A stretch of 64,000 nucleotides of DNA from Streptomyces griseoviridis (GTDB lineage: Bacteria > Actinomycetota > Actinomycetes > Streptomycetales > Streptomycetaceae), in NCBI RefSeq assembly GCF_005222485.1, contig NZ_CP029078.1:8061501-8125500 (forward strand). Reading direction: 5' to 3'. The notes beneath the pieces are model-generated. The model was given only the letters and a program-made list of their open reading frames with translations, made no database searches and was not told the DNA's origin. The position numbers and the translations under genes are program-made. This document shows positions 44,434 through 53,508 of this stretch, one piece after another (position 1 is the stretch's first letter; each line of letters starts with the position of its first letter).

Positions 44434-45993
44434 GTGTCCGCAGTCGCAGTGTGGAACAGCCCTAAGCGCTGGTGGGCGTTAGCCGTCCTGGTGATGTGCG
44501 TGCTGGTCAACGGCCTGGACGCGACGATCCTCTACGTCGCCATGCCCGAGCTGGTCGATGCGCTGGGCGCCTCCAACTCCGACCTCCAGTGGTTCCACAA
44601 CGCCTATCTGCTCGTGTTCGCCAGCCTGATGCTCCCGTTCGGCGTGCTCGCCGACCGAGTCGGCCGCAAGCGGCTGCTGCTGGCCGGACTCGCGGTCTTC
44701 GGCCTGGCCTCGGGCTTCGCCACGGTGGTGGACAGCTCCGGATCGCTGATCTTCGCCAGGGCGCTCATGGGACTCGGCGCGGCGATCGTCACCCCGGTGT
44801 CGCTGGCCATGCTGCCCGTGCTGTTCGCGCCCCGGGAACGGGCGAGGGCGCTCGCCGTCTGGTCCGCGGGAGTCGCCCTCGGCCTGCCGATCGGCCCGCT
44901 GGCCGGCGGCTGGCTGCTGGAGCACTTCTGGTGGGGCTCCGTCTTCCTCATCAACATCCCGATCCTGGTCGTCGCCATGGTGGCGGGCCTCTTCCTCTTC
45001 CCGGAACACAGGGGTGTGCGCGAGCACGCGTTCGACTGGCAGGGCGCCGTCCTGTCCGTCCTCGGGCTCGGCGCCCTCACCTTCGCCCTGACCCGGGCCC
45101 CCGAAGACGGCTGGCTGAGCGGCAGGACCCTGGGCGGGTCCGCGATCGGCCTGCTGCTGCTCGGCCTGTTCGTGCTGCGTGAACGGACCACCCCGCACCC
45201 CCTGTTGAACGTGCGGGCCTTCGGCGAGAGGCGCTTCGGGGCGTCCGTCCTCGCCCTGCTCCTGGTGCATTTCGCGATGACCGGCTTCCTGTTCATGCTG
45301 AGCCCCTACCTCCAGGCGGTCCTCGGCAACTCCTCCCTCGGCACCGGCGTACGGATGCTTCCCGTGGTGCTCGCCGTCATGATCGGAGCGGGCGCGGCCG
45401 AGCGGCTCGCGCCACGGGTCGGACCACGCGGCCCGGTGGTGACGGGGCTGCTGCTGATGTGCTCGGGGCTGCTGGTCTTCTCCACCACCGGAGTCGCGTC
45501 GAGCGAACTCGCCGTCGCCCTCTGCCAGGTGCCGCTGGGCATCGGCATCGGCCTGACCCTGGCCATCGCCATGCACACCGCGCTGGCCACCGCCTCCGAC
45601 GACAAGTCGGGCGAGGCGTCCGGCATCACCAGCGCCTTCCGCCAGGTCGGCGGTGTGATCGGGGTGGCCGTGCTCGGCAGTGTCCTCAGCACCGGCTTCC
45701 GCGACGACATGAAGCCGCTCGTCGCCGGACTGCCCGCCGAGGCGGCCGACGTCGCCAAGGACACCGTCGGCGCCGCCCTGGCCGTCGCGGAGAAGCTCGG
45801 CCCCCAGGGCCGGGCGCTGGCCGAGGCCGCCCGCCGGGCCTACGTCGACAGCATGGACACCGCCCTGATCGGGGGCGCGGTGGTGGTCTTCGTCCTCGCC
45901 GCCGTCGTCTTCGGGTGGATGCCCCGAGGCGGCGCCACCCCCACCGCCGAGACCCCCGCCGACCCGTCCCGTCCCGTCACGGAGCACGTATGA
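44434..45993 (+). CDS. MFS drug exporter, DHA2 (EmrB/QacA) family
   Basis: Proton-driven exporter of 519 residues with about 14 hydrophobic segments. Motif A-like GVLADRVGRKRLL follows the second helix, and the motif C region GVALGLPIGPLAGGWLL is typical of exporters. The GTG start has GGGGGAG 5 nt upstream. Codon 16 is TTA (44479). The promoter carries a perfect 29-bp palindrome and a TetR gene follows 58 bp after the stop, a classical self-regulated efflux pair. It probably exports the product of the neighbouring halogenase-PKS cluster. Confidence 0.92.
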   Translation: MSAVAVWNSPKRWWALAVLVMCVLVNGLDATILYVAMPELVDALGASNSDLQWFHNAYLLVFASLMLPFGVLADRVGRKRLLLAGLAVFGLASGFATVVDSSGSLIFARALMGLGAAIVTPVSLAMLPVLFAPRERARALAVWSAGVALGLPIGPLAGGWLLEHFWWGSVFLINIPILVVAMVAGLFLFPEHRGVREHAFDWQGAVLSVLGLGALTFALTRAPEDGWLSGRTLGGSAIGLLLLGLFVLRERTTPHPLLNVRAFGERRFGASVLALLLVHFAMTGFLFMLSPYLQAVLGNSSLGTGVRMLPVVLAVMIGAGAAERLAPRVGPRGPVVTGLLLMCSGLLVFSTTGVASSELAVALCQVPLGIGIGLTLAIAMHTALATASDDKSGEASGITSAFRQVGGVIGVAVLGSVLSTGFRDDMKPLVAGLPAEAADVAKDTVGAALAVAEKLGPQGRALAEAARRAYVDSMDTALIGGAVVVFVLAAVVFGWMPRGGATPTAETPADPSRPVTEHV

Positions 45994-46051
45994 TGAACGT
46001 TCGGTGGCGTGCATGGTCTGAGACGGTGATACCGAGAGGTTGACTGCGTAG

Positions 46052-46660
46052 ATGTACGAGACGCGAGAGAACCGGCAGACCGCATCCCGCCCCATAGGGC
46101 GGCCGCGCAGCCACCACGCGGACGCCGCCATCATCCAGGCCACGGTGACACTGCTGGGTGAGACCGGCTTCCAGGGGCTGACGATGGACCAGGTCGCCCG
46201 CCGGGCGGGCGTGGGACGGGCCACCGTGTACCGGCGCTGGAGCTCGAAGGAAGAGATGATCATCAGCGCGCTGGACACGCTGATGGCGGACTTCGACGTC
46301 GAGGCCACCGGCGACCTGCGCACGGACCTCCTCTCCATGACGCGCTGGCTCCGGGACGGACTCCTCAACGCACCCGAGGGACGGCTCCTGCCGCATCTCG
46401 CGGCTCAGGCCGTCAGCGACCCCAACTTCCCCTCCAGCCACATGGACACCTGGGTCTGTCCCTGGCGGGACGCCGTCGAGGCCGTCTTCGTCCGGGCCAG
46501 GGAGAAGGGCGAGGTCCGCGCGGACGTCGACCTCACCAACGTGGTCGACATGCTGGCCGGCGTGGTGATCCTGCGGCTCTTCCTCGGCCAAGGCAAGCCG
46601 CTGACCGACGGCCAGATCCACGACATGATCGAAACGGTCCTCGGCGGCGTCCTCGTATGA
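46052..46660 (+). CDS. TetR-family regulator of the adjacent exporter
   Basis: Repressor of 202 residues with helix-turn-helix FQGLTMDQVARRAGVGRATVYRRWSSKEEM and a TetR_C-type ligand domain. It lies just downstream of the MFS exporter on the same strand, so it is probably co-transcribed and autoregulated through the palindrome at 44388-44416. The likely inducer is the cluster's own product or an intermediate, which is inference. Confidence 0.9.
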   Translation: MYETRENRQTASRPIGRPRSHHADAAIIQATVTLLGETGFQGLTMDQVARRAGVGRATVYRRWSSKEEMIISALDTLMADFDVEATGDLRTDLLSMTRWLRDGLLNAPEGRLLPHLAAQAVSDPNFPSSHMDTWVCPWRDAVEAVFVRAREKGEVRADVDLTNVVDMLAGVVILRLFLGQGKPLTDGQIHDMIETVLGGVLV

Positions 46661-46777
46661 GGCCCGCCCGCACCTGAACGTCCGTGGCCGCGACCGGCCC
46701 TGCCCGACCCCCGCTCACCCAGTGTCCGAGGGAGGGGCGGGGCCGGCCGCCGTTCTCCCGACCGCTGGAGACCTCCG

Positions 46778-47803
46778 ATGACCACTCCCGCCCGTCCGCC
46801 GCTGTCGCCACCGCGCCCCCTCGGGGAGCCGCGCGAGTGGCCGGCCTCCTTCGCCGACCGGCTCACCTCCCCGCTCCCCGGAGTGACCGACTTCGTCCGC
46901 CTCGCCCTGCGCGGCGAGCGGCTGCGCCCACCCGCGCACACCCTCGACCAACTCGCCCGACTGCCCGTCGACCCCGCCCCGGTACCCGACGTCGCGCCCG
47001 GCGACCTCTCCCTCACCTGGGTCGGACACGCCAGCTTCATCGTGCGGATCGGCGGCCTCACCGTCCTCACCGACCCGGTCTGGTCCCGCAAGATCGTCGG
47101 CACCCCGGAACGGGTCACCCCGGTCGGCGTCCCCTGGCCCGACGTCCCGCACATCGACGCCGTCGTCATCAGCCACAACCACTACGACCATCTCGACACC
47201 GCCACCCTGGACCGGCTGCCGCCCACCACCCCGTTACTGGTGCCCGCCGGGCTCGCCGACTGGATCAGACGGCACGGATTCACCCACGTGACCGAACTCG
47301 ACTGGTGGGAAGCCGTCGAACTGCCCGGACCACTCGGCCCCGTCCGCTTCGACTTCGTCCCCTCCCACCACTGGAGCAGGCGCGGACTGACCGACACCTG
47401 CCGCACCCTGTGGGGCGGCTGGACACTCACCGCGCCCGAAGGACCCCGGGTCTACTTCGCGGGCGACACCGGATACGGCCACTGGTTCGGCGAGATCGGC
47501 CACCGCTACCCCGGCATCGACCTGGCGATCCTGCCGATCGGCGCCTACGCGCCACGCTGGATGCTGCACCCCGTGCACACCTCCCCCGAAGAAGCCGTAC
47601 GGGCCTGCGAGGACCTCGGGGCGCGCATCCTGACGCCCATGCACTGGGCGACGTTCCTGCTCTCCGCCGAGCCGCCGCTCGAACCGCTGCGACGGGTGAC
47701 CACCGCCTGGCAGACGGCCGGCCGGCCCCGCGACGACCTGTGGGACCTGGCGATCGGGGCCTCCAAGACCCTGCGCGCGGCACGGTGGCGGGCGTCCCTG
47801 TAG
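46778..47803 (+). CDS. Metallo-beta-lactamase-fold hydrolase (NAPE-PLD/UlaG-like)
   Basis: Zinc hydrolase of 341 residues. Metal motif HNHYDH occurs near residue 131, a further His in VPSHHWSRRG, Asp in YFAGDTGYGHW and a last His in PMHWATF. WVGHASFIVRIGG at the N-terminal side is typical of the NAPE-phospholipase-D-like branch. The start has GGAG upstream. Codon 153 is TTA (47234). Its place between the exporter pair and the halogenase suggests a tailoring, release or resistance role, not demonstrated. Confidence 0.88.
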   Translation: MTTPARPPLSPPRPLGEPREWPASFADRLTSPLPGVTDFVRLALRGERLRPPAHTLDQLARLPVDPAPVPDVAPGDLSLTWVGHASFIVRIGGLTVLTDPVWSRKIVGTPERVTPVGVPWPDVPHIDAVVISHNHYDHLDTATLDRLPPTTPLLVPAGLADWIRRHGFTHVTELDWWEAVELPGPLGPVRFDFVPSHHWSRRGLTDTCRTLWGGWTLTAPEGPRVYFAGDTGYGHWFGEIGHRYPGIDLAILPIGAYAPRWMLHPVHTSPEEAVRACEDLGARILTPMHWATFLLSAEPPLEPLRRVTTAWQTAGRPRDDLWDLAIGASKTLRAARWRASL

Positions 47804-47830
47804 AAGTCGTCCAGGACGTATCCAGAACTG

Positions 47831-47847
47831 CTACAGACCTTCTGTAG
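47831..47847. promoter_or_regulatory. Inverted repeat CTACAGA-CCT-TCTGTAG before halogenase 1
   Basis: Perfect 7-bp arms with a 3-bp spacer, 103 bp before the halogenase start and 28 bp after the MBL-fold gene stop. It may be an operator for the halogenase promoter or, less likely given the short stem, a terminator. Confidence 0.5.
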
Positions 47848-47949
47848 ACAACCCCCGGCACACTGTCGAAGCGCAATACGGCGACCCGTCGAATTCGCCG
47901 ATTCCCGCGCGCTTCCACACCGCTTCAGGGTCTACGGGAAGGTCACAGC

Positions 47950-49227
47950 ATGCCGTCAAGTCCTTACGGTATTTCCGCCGACTACGACGTCGTCATCATC
48001 GGAGGAGGCCCGGCCGGAGCTACGACGGCCGGCCTTCTCGCACAGAACGGCCACCGGGTACTGGTGCTCGACCGGGAGCGTTTTCCGCGCTACCACGTCG
48101 GTGAATCCCTCATTCCGGCCTTCATGAAGCCGATGGAGGAACTCGGCCTCACCGAACGCATGGACCAGCGCGGCTTCGAGCGGAAGTACGGCGGCAGCCT
48201 CGTCTGGGGCAACAACCAGGTGCCGTGGAAATTCGGCTTCCTCAAGGGCAAGTACCCGTACGCCTTCCACACCCGCCGCGCCGACCTCGACGCCCTGATC
48301 CTCGACCGGGCCCGCGAACTCGGCGCGCACATCATCGAGGACGCCACCGTCAAGGAGCCGATCGACGAGGACGGCCGGGTGGTCGGCGTCCGCTACGCCC
48401 TGCGCGGCATGGACGGCGTCCGCGAGGTGCGGGCCGGTCTCGTCATCGACGCCTCGGGACAGGCCCGGGTGCTCAGCCGCCGCTACACCGACGTGAAATG
48501 GCACGACGAGCTGCGCAACGTCGCCGTGTGGACGTACTACGACAACTGCGAGCGCCTCGAGGGCGACGAATACACCAACATCCTCATCGAGGGCCTGGAC
48601 GGCGGCTGGTTCTGGGCCATCCCCATCGACAAGGGCACCATCAGCGTCGGGTACGTGACGCGGGTGGCGAGCGCCGGTGAGTCGGGCCAGTCGCTCGAAG
48701 ACCTCTTCCACGCCCAGCGCGACCGCACCACCAAGCTCAAGAAGATGCTCGCCGGCGCCCGCCAGTCGGCCGGCTTCCGCACCGCCCGCGACTGGTCGTA
48801 CCACTCCGACCGGTTCTACGGGGACGGCTGGGTCCTGGTCGGCGACACCGCCGCCTTCGTCGACCCGCTGTTCTCCACCGGCGTCGCCCTCGCCTGCATG
48901 GCGGGCAGCACCCTCGCCAAGATCGTCGACCAGATCATCAAGCACCCCGAGATCGAGGCGAAGGCCCTCGACCGGTACGCCACCGCGTATTCCGGATTCT
49001 TCGACGAGATCCGGGAGTTCGTCGAACGCTTCTACGACCAGACGAAATACAAGGAGTTCTACCACAGCCTCGCCCAGGAGATGATCGACCCGGAGCACGA
49101 GCGGAAGCCGGCCGACGACTTCGTCACCCTCATCTCCGGCCTCAGCGGAAATCATCCGCTGTTCCAGATCACGCTGGACGACCTGATCTCGGACCAGGAG
49201 TCGGGGACGGTCACTCCGTCGAACTGA
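47950..49227 (+). CDS. FAD-dependent halogenase 1
   Basis: Flavin halogenase of 425 residues. Seen: FAD-binding GGGPAG (18-23), GESLIP (51-56), the catalytic-lysine region with Lys79 (FERKYGGSLVWG) and the halogenase signature WFWAIP (220-225). The length and the KYG...WG pattern fit the variant-B group that acts on phenols or pyrroles bound to a carrier protein; the true substrate is unknown. It needs FADH2, halide and oxygen; no flavin reductase is visible nearby. GGGAAGG precedes the ATG. A strong terminator follows, so it may be transcribed separately. Confidence 0.93.
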   Translation: MPSSPYGISADYDVVIIGGGPAGATTAGLLAQNGHRVLVLDRERFPRYHVGESLIPAFMKPMEELGLTERMDQRGFERKYGGSLVWGNNQVPWKFGFLKGKYPYAFHTRRADLDALILDRARELGAHIIEDATVKEPIDEDGRVVGVRYALRGMDGVREVRAGLVIDASGQARVLSRRYTDVKWHDELRNVAVWTYYDNCERLEGDEYTNILIEGLDGGWFWAIPIDKGTISVGYVTRVASAGESGQSLEDLFHAQRDRTTKLKKMLAGARQSAGFRTARDWSYHSDRFYGDGWVLVGDTAAFVDPLFSTGVALACMAGSTLAKIVDQIIKHPEIEAKALDRYATAYSGFFDEIREFVERFYDQTKYKEFYHSLAQEMIDPEHERKPADDFVTLISGLSGNHPLFQITLDDLISDQESGTVTPSN

Positions 49228-49234
49228 GCGGATC

Positions 49235-49282
49235 TCCGGGGCGGCCGTCGCACCACGCGCCACGGCCGCCCCGGACCTTTTT
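49235..49282 (+). terminator. Rho-independent terminator after halogenase 1
   Basis: Perfect 14-bp stem (49235-49248 with 49262-49275), 13-nt loop, then CCTTTTT. It is the best intrinsic terminator in the window. Confidence 0.9.
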
Positions 49283-49326
49283 CCACAGCGTCACACGTAT
49301 GCGACAACGGCGGGGGTCCGGGGGAA

Positions 49327-50580
49327 ATGAGCAGTCATCAGTTACAGGTCCTGTTCTTGGATCTGGCGATCATTCTTGTACTGGCGCGCGGGCTCGGACA
49401 TCTCGCGTCCCGCATCCAACAACCGCCCGTCGTGGGCGAGATCCTCGCGGGCGTGCTGCTCGGTCCGACCCTGCTCGACGGCGCGTTGAGCGACACCCTC
49501 TTCCCCGCCGACGTACGGCCCGTGCTCTCGGGCGTGGCCAACCTCGGCGTCGCCCTCTTCATGTTCGTGGTCGGCCTCGAACTGGAGGCCACCACCATGA
49601 AAGGCCACGGCCGTGCGACCGTCGCCGCGGCCGTCGGCTCCACCGCCGTGCCCTTTCTGTGCGGCGTCGCCCTCGCCTTCGCGCTGCTGCCCGGCCACGA
49701 GGTCCGCGACCGCGCCACCTTCGTGGTGTTCGTCGGGCTCGCCGTCTCCGTGACCGCCTTCCCGGTCCTGGCCCGCATCCTCACCGAACGCGGCCTCAGC
49801 CGCACCGCCATCGGCGGCATCGCCCTGGCCACGGCGGCCTTCGTCGACGTGGTCGCCTGGTCCGCGCTGGCCGGGGTCAACGCGTCGGTCGGCGCGGGCG
49901 GAGACCACTGGCGGGTCCTGCTCATGGCGCCCTACCTGGCCGTCATGGTGGGCGTCGTCCGCCCGCTGCTGCGCCGCTGCCTCGTACCGCGCGACCGCCC
50001 CGCCGAGCCGGGACCGCTCAAGTTCGCCGTCGTCCTGATCGGCGCGCTGCTGTCCGCCGCGGCCACCGAGGCGATGGGCATGCACCACATCTTCGGCGCC
50101 TTCCTCTTCGGGTTGATCGTGCCCCGCGAGGGCGCCCGCGCCCTGCGCGCCGACGTCCACGACCGCACCAGCCACCTGACGTCGATCCTGCTGCCCGTGT
50201 ACTTCGTGGTCGCCGGCTTCCAGGTCGACCTCGGCGGCGTCGGCGTCGCGGGACTGCGCGAACTGGGCCTCATCCTTCTGGTCGCCGTCGTCGGCAAGTT
50301 CGGCGGCACCTACCTGGGCGCCCGCGCCGCCAAACTCCCGCCCCGCTCCGCGGCCACCTTGGCGGCCCTGATGAACACCCGCGGCCTGACCGAACTGGTC
50401 ATCCTCGGCATCGGACTCCAACTCGGGCTCCTGGACAACGCGTTGTACTCGCTGATGGTCGTCATGGCGGTGGTGACGACGGTCATGACCGGCCCGTTGC
50501 TCACCCGTATCGAGGCCGGCCGGCCGAAGCCGGACACCGACGCGGACACCGTGAGGGAACGGATCGGCGCCGCCCCCTGA
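49327..50580 (+). CDS. CPA2-family cation/proton antiporter
   Basis: Membrane protein of 417 residues with about 12 helices. Family segments: QPPVVGEILAGVLLGPTLL, FMFVVGLEL, VSVTAFPVLARIL. Where many relatives have two adjacent Asp, here the sequence is ATAAFVDVVAW with a single Asp174, which suggests electroneutral exchange (inference). Codon 6 is TTA (49342). GGGGGA precedes the ATG. Such antiporters occur in ionophore and protonophore clusters, where they may give self-protection; this is a possible role here. Confidence 0.9.
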   Translation: MSSHQLQVLFLDLAIILVLARGLGHLASRIQQPPVVGEILAGVLLGPTLLDGALSDTLFPADVRPVLSGVANLGVALFMFVVGLELEATTMKGHGRATVAAAVGSTAVPFLCGVALAFALLPGHEVRDRATFVVFVGLAVSVTAFPVLARILTERGLSRTAIGGIALATAAFVDVVAWSALAGVNASVGAGGDHWRVLLMAPYLAVMVGVVRPLLRRCLVPRDRPAEPGPLKFAVVLIGALLSAAATEAMGMHHIFGAFLFGLIVPREGARALRADVHDRTSHLTSILLPVYFVVAGFQVDLGGVGVAGLRELGLILLVAVVGKFGGTYLGARAAKLPPRSAATLAALMNTRGLTELVILGIGLQLGLLDNALYSLMVVMAVVTTVMTGPLLTRIEAGRPKPDTDADTVRERIGAAP

Positions 50581-50649
50581 GACGCGGCACCGCCTGCGAG
50601 GGAACCAGACGGCCGCACCGGACGGGACAGGGACCGAAAGGAATCAGGC

Positions 50650-53442
50650 ATGCACTTGGTCGAGCGGGACCAGGAGCTCACCACACTCACCGACATGATC
50701 CAGCGCACCGCCCGCGGCGAGGGGCAGGTGGCGCTGATCACCGGCGGCATCGGCTGCGGCAAGACCGCCCTGCTCGCCGCCGTCGGCGACCGGGCCAGAG
50801 AACACGGCTTCGAAGTCCGGTGCGCGATCGCCTCGTTGGCCGAACGGCAGACCCCGGGTGCGGTCCTCGGCCAGCTCACCCGCGCCGGCGGCCCGGTACC
50901 GGCGGACCTGACCGATCCGCCCGGGACCGCGGCACACCAGGACCGCACCGGGCACGCCACCTCGGGCACCCTCGCCAGGCTCGGCCCCGAGAGCCTCGAC
51001 TCGGGGGTGTCCCGTACCCTCCAGCGGCTCTGCGCCGCCGTCGAACGGCGGGCCAGGCGCACCCCGCTGCTGCTGTGCCTGGACGACGTCCAGTTCATGG
51101 ACGAACTCTCCCTGCACTGGCTGCTGTTGCTGATCCGCGGGCTCTCCGACGCCCCCCTCGCGCTGGTGCTGACTGAACGCGGTCTCTCCCGTCCCGCCGA
51201 CCCCAGGCTCCGTGCCGAACTGCGCCGCCGCCCCGAACACCGGCCCCTCGCCCTGCCCCGGCTGACCGTCGAAGGAGTCGCCGCCGTCCTCGCCCCGTAC
51301 GTCGGCACGGACCTCGCGCCCGCGCTCGCCGCCGAGTGCCACGCCGTCAGCGGCGGCAACCCGCTGCTCGCCAGGGCGCTCGCCGAGGACAGCAGGCACG
51401 GCGCGACCGACACCCACCGCACCGCACCCCGGCTGGTCGTCGGTGACGCCTTCGCCGACGCCGTCACCGGCTCTCTGCACCGCGGCTGGCCCGCCCTGCT
51501 GCGGATCGCGCGGGCCCTCGCCGTCCTGCGCGAGGACACCCCCGCGGACCCGACCGTGGCGCGGGTCGCCGACGTGGAGGACACCGTCAGGGCCCGGGGG
51601 CTGCGCGCGCTGGAGGACGCGGGACTGCTCGCGGACGGCCGGCTGCGCCACCCGGCGACCGCGGCCGCCGCCCTGGTCGGCTGCACCGGGCAGGAGCGCG
51701 CCGTGCTGCACCGGCGCGCCGCCGAGCGGCTCTACGAGGAGGGCGCACCCGCCGTCCGCGTCGCCCACCATCTCGTCGCCGCCGGAGCGGGCCCCGCCCC
51801 GTGGGCCGTCCCCCAGCTGAGGGAGGCCGCCGAACGTCATCTGGCCGCCAGCCGTCCCGCGTCGGCCAGGCCCTGCCTCGAAGCCGCCCTGCGGCACTGC
51901 CGGGACGACGGCGAACGGCTGCGGCTCAAGGCGCTCCTCGCCGGCGCCACCTGGGTGCTCGACCCCACCATGGGGGCACGCCACCTCGTCGAACTCGCCG
52001 ACGCCCTGCGGGACGGACGCCTTCCCGACCAGTACGCGCTGATGCTCGCCAAGTACCTACTGTGGCACGGCCGGTACGTCGAGGCGGCGGACGCCGTCGA
52101 GCGGATCGGGCGACGCGACGCCGCCGTCACCGATCCGCTGGCCGCCGCCGAGGCGCGGGCCACCCGTGAACTCCTCTCCGTCACCTACCCGGGCCTGGTG
52201 CCCGGTGGCCGGCCCGCCCCGGGACAGGTCGCCGCCGCCGGTGACCCGCGCACCCGGGGCGCGGCGGCGCTCTCCGACGTGCTGCGGCACGGACCGGGCC
52301 GGCAGGTCGTCGGGACCGCCGAGGCGGCCATGCGGGCGATGCGCCTGGGACGCACCACTCACGAGTGGCTGACCTGCGCCGTCTCCGCGCTGCTCTTCGC
52401 GGACCGGACCGCGTCGGCCGCCTCCTGGTGCGACCACTGGCTCGCCGAGGCACGGGCCCGCCGGGTCCCCCTGTGGATCGCCGAGTTCTCCTCGCTGCGT
52501 GCCGGGATCGCCCTGCGCCAGGGACGGCCGCACGAGGCCCGCGAACTGGCCGAGGACGCCCTCGCCCGGATCCCGGTGGAGAGCTGGGGCGTCTGCATCG
52601 GCGGCCCGCTGGCCAACCTGATCCAGGCCAACACCGACCTCGGCGACCACGAAGCGGCGGCCGAATATGTCGAAGTACCGCTCCCTGCCGGTCTGTTCGA
52701 CAGCCGCTTCGGCCTCTACTACCTGCACGCCCGGGGGCACCACTACCTCGCCACCGAGCAACCCCGCGCCGCCCTTGACGACTTCGTCAACTGCGGTGTC
52801 CTGATGCGCAGGTGGCGCATGGACCAGCCGTCCCTCGTCCCGTGGCGCTCCGGCGCCGCCCACGCCCACCTCGCGCTGGGCGGCACCACCAGGGCACGGG
52901 CCCTCGCCGTCGAACAACTGCGCCTGTCCGGAGACGCGTTGACCCGCACCCGGGGCATCTCCCTGCGGGTCCTCGCCGCCGTCGGACGGCCCTCCCAGCG
53001 GGGCGCGCTGCTCAAGAGCGCCGTGCCGATCCTGGAGCGTTCGGGCGACCGCGTGCAGTACGCGGGCGCGCTGGCCGAGCTGGGCCTCACCCACCTGCGG
53101 GCGGGCCGCGCCGACACCGCAACCGAACTGGTCCGCCGAGCAGTTGAGTTGGCCGAGGAGTGCCGGGCGCCGGCGCTCGCCGCCCGCCTCGCGGAACTCC
53201 TGCCCGCCCACGACACCCCGTCGCCCGCCGAGGCGACGGAACGGCACCACAGCCTCGACCTGCTCAGCCCCGCCGAACAACGCGTCGCCTCGCTGACCGC
53301 CCAGGGCTTCAGCAACCGGGAGATCTCCGCACGGCTCGGCGTCACGGTCAGCACCGTCGAACAGCACCTGACCAAGGTCTTCCGCAAGCTCGGGGTCCGC
53401 GCCCGGGGCGATCTCCGGCAGGCCGGGGCGCTGGCCGGGTGA
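50650..53442 (+). CDS. LuxR-family regulator with AAA ATPase (LAL)
   Basis: Large ATP-binding LuxR-type activator of 930 residues. Walker A GGIGCGKTALL lies near residues 33-43, Walker B LLLCLDDVQFMD near 140, a long helical middle follows, and a C-terminal LuxR HTH starts at about 872 (LSPAEQRVASLTAQG, NREISARLGVTVSTVEQHLTKVF). LALs are common pathway activators in type I PKS clusters. AAGGA precedes the ATG. No TTA codon was seen. Confidence 0.93.
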   Translation: MHLVERDQELTTLTDMIQRTARGEGQVALITGGIGCGKTALLAAVGDRAREHGFEVRCAIASLAERQTPGAVLGQLTRAGGPVPADLTDPPGTAAHQDRTGHATSGTLARLGPESLDSGVSRTLQRLCAAVERRARRTPLLLCLDDVQFMDELSLHWLLLLIRGLSDAPLALVLTERGLSRPADPRLRAELRRRPEHRPLALPRLTVEGVAAVLAPYVGTDLAPALAAECHAVSGGNPLLARALAEDSRHGATDTHRTAPRLVVGDAFADAVTGSLHRGWPALLRIARALAVLREDTPADPTVARVADVEDTVRARGLRALEDAGLLADGRLRHPATAAAALVGCTGQERAVLHRRAAERLYEEGAPAVRVAHHLVAAGAGPAPWAVPQLREAAERHLAASRPASARPCLEAALRHCRDDGERLRLKALLAGATWVLDPTMGARHLVELADALRDGRLPDQYALMLAKYLLWHGRYVEAADAVERIGRRDAAVTDPLAAAEARATRELLSVTYPGLVPGGRPAPGQVAAAGDPRTRGAAALSDVLRHGPGRQVVGTAEAAMRAMRLGRTTHEWLTCAVSALLFADRTASAASWCDHWLAEARARRVPLWIAEFSSLRAGIALRQGRPHEARELAEDALARIPVESWGVCIGGPLANLIQANTDLGDHEAAAEYVEVPLPAGLFDSRFGLYYLHARGHHYLATEQPRAALDDFVNCGVLMRRWRMDQPSLVPWRSGAAHAHLALGGTTRARALAVEQLRLSGDALTRTRGISLRVLAAVGRPSQRGALLKSAVPILERSGDRVQYAGALAELGLTHLRAGRADTATELVRRAVELAEECRAPALAARLAELLPAHDTPSPAEATERHHSLDLLSPAEQRVASLTAQGFSNREISARLGVTVSTVEQHLTKVFRKLGVRARGDLRQAGALAG

Positions 53443-53508
53443 CCCCCGGGCGCCCGGCGCCCGGCACGGGCGTCCACCACCACCCATCCCAGGAGGATCA
53501 GGAACCCT

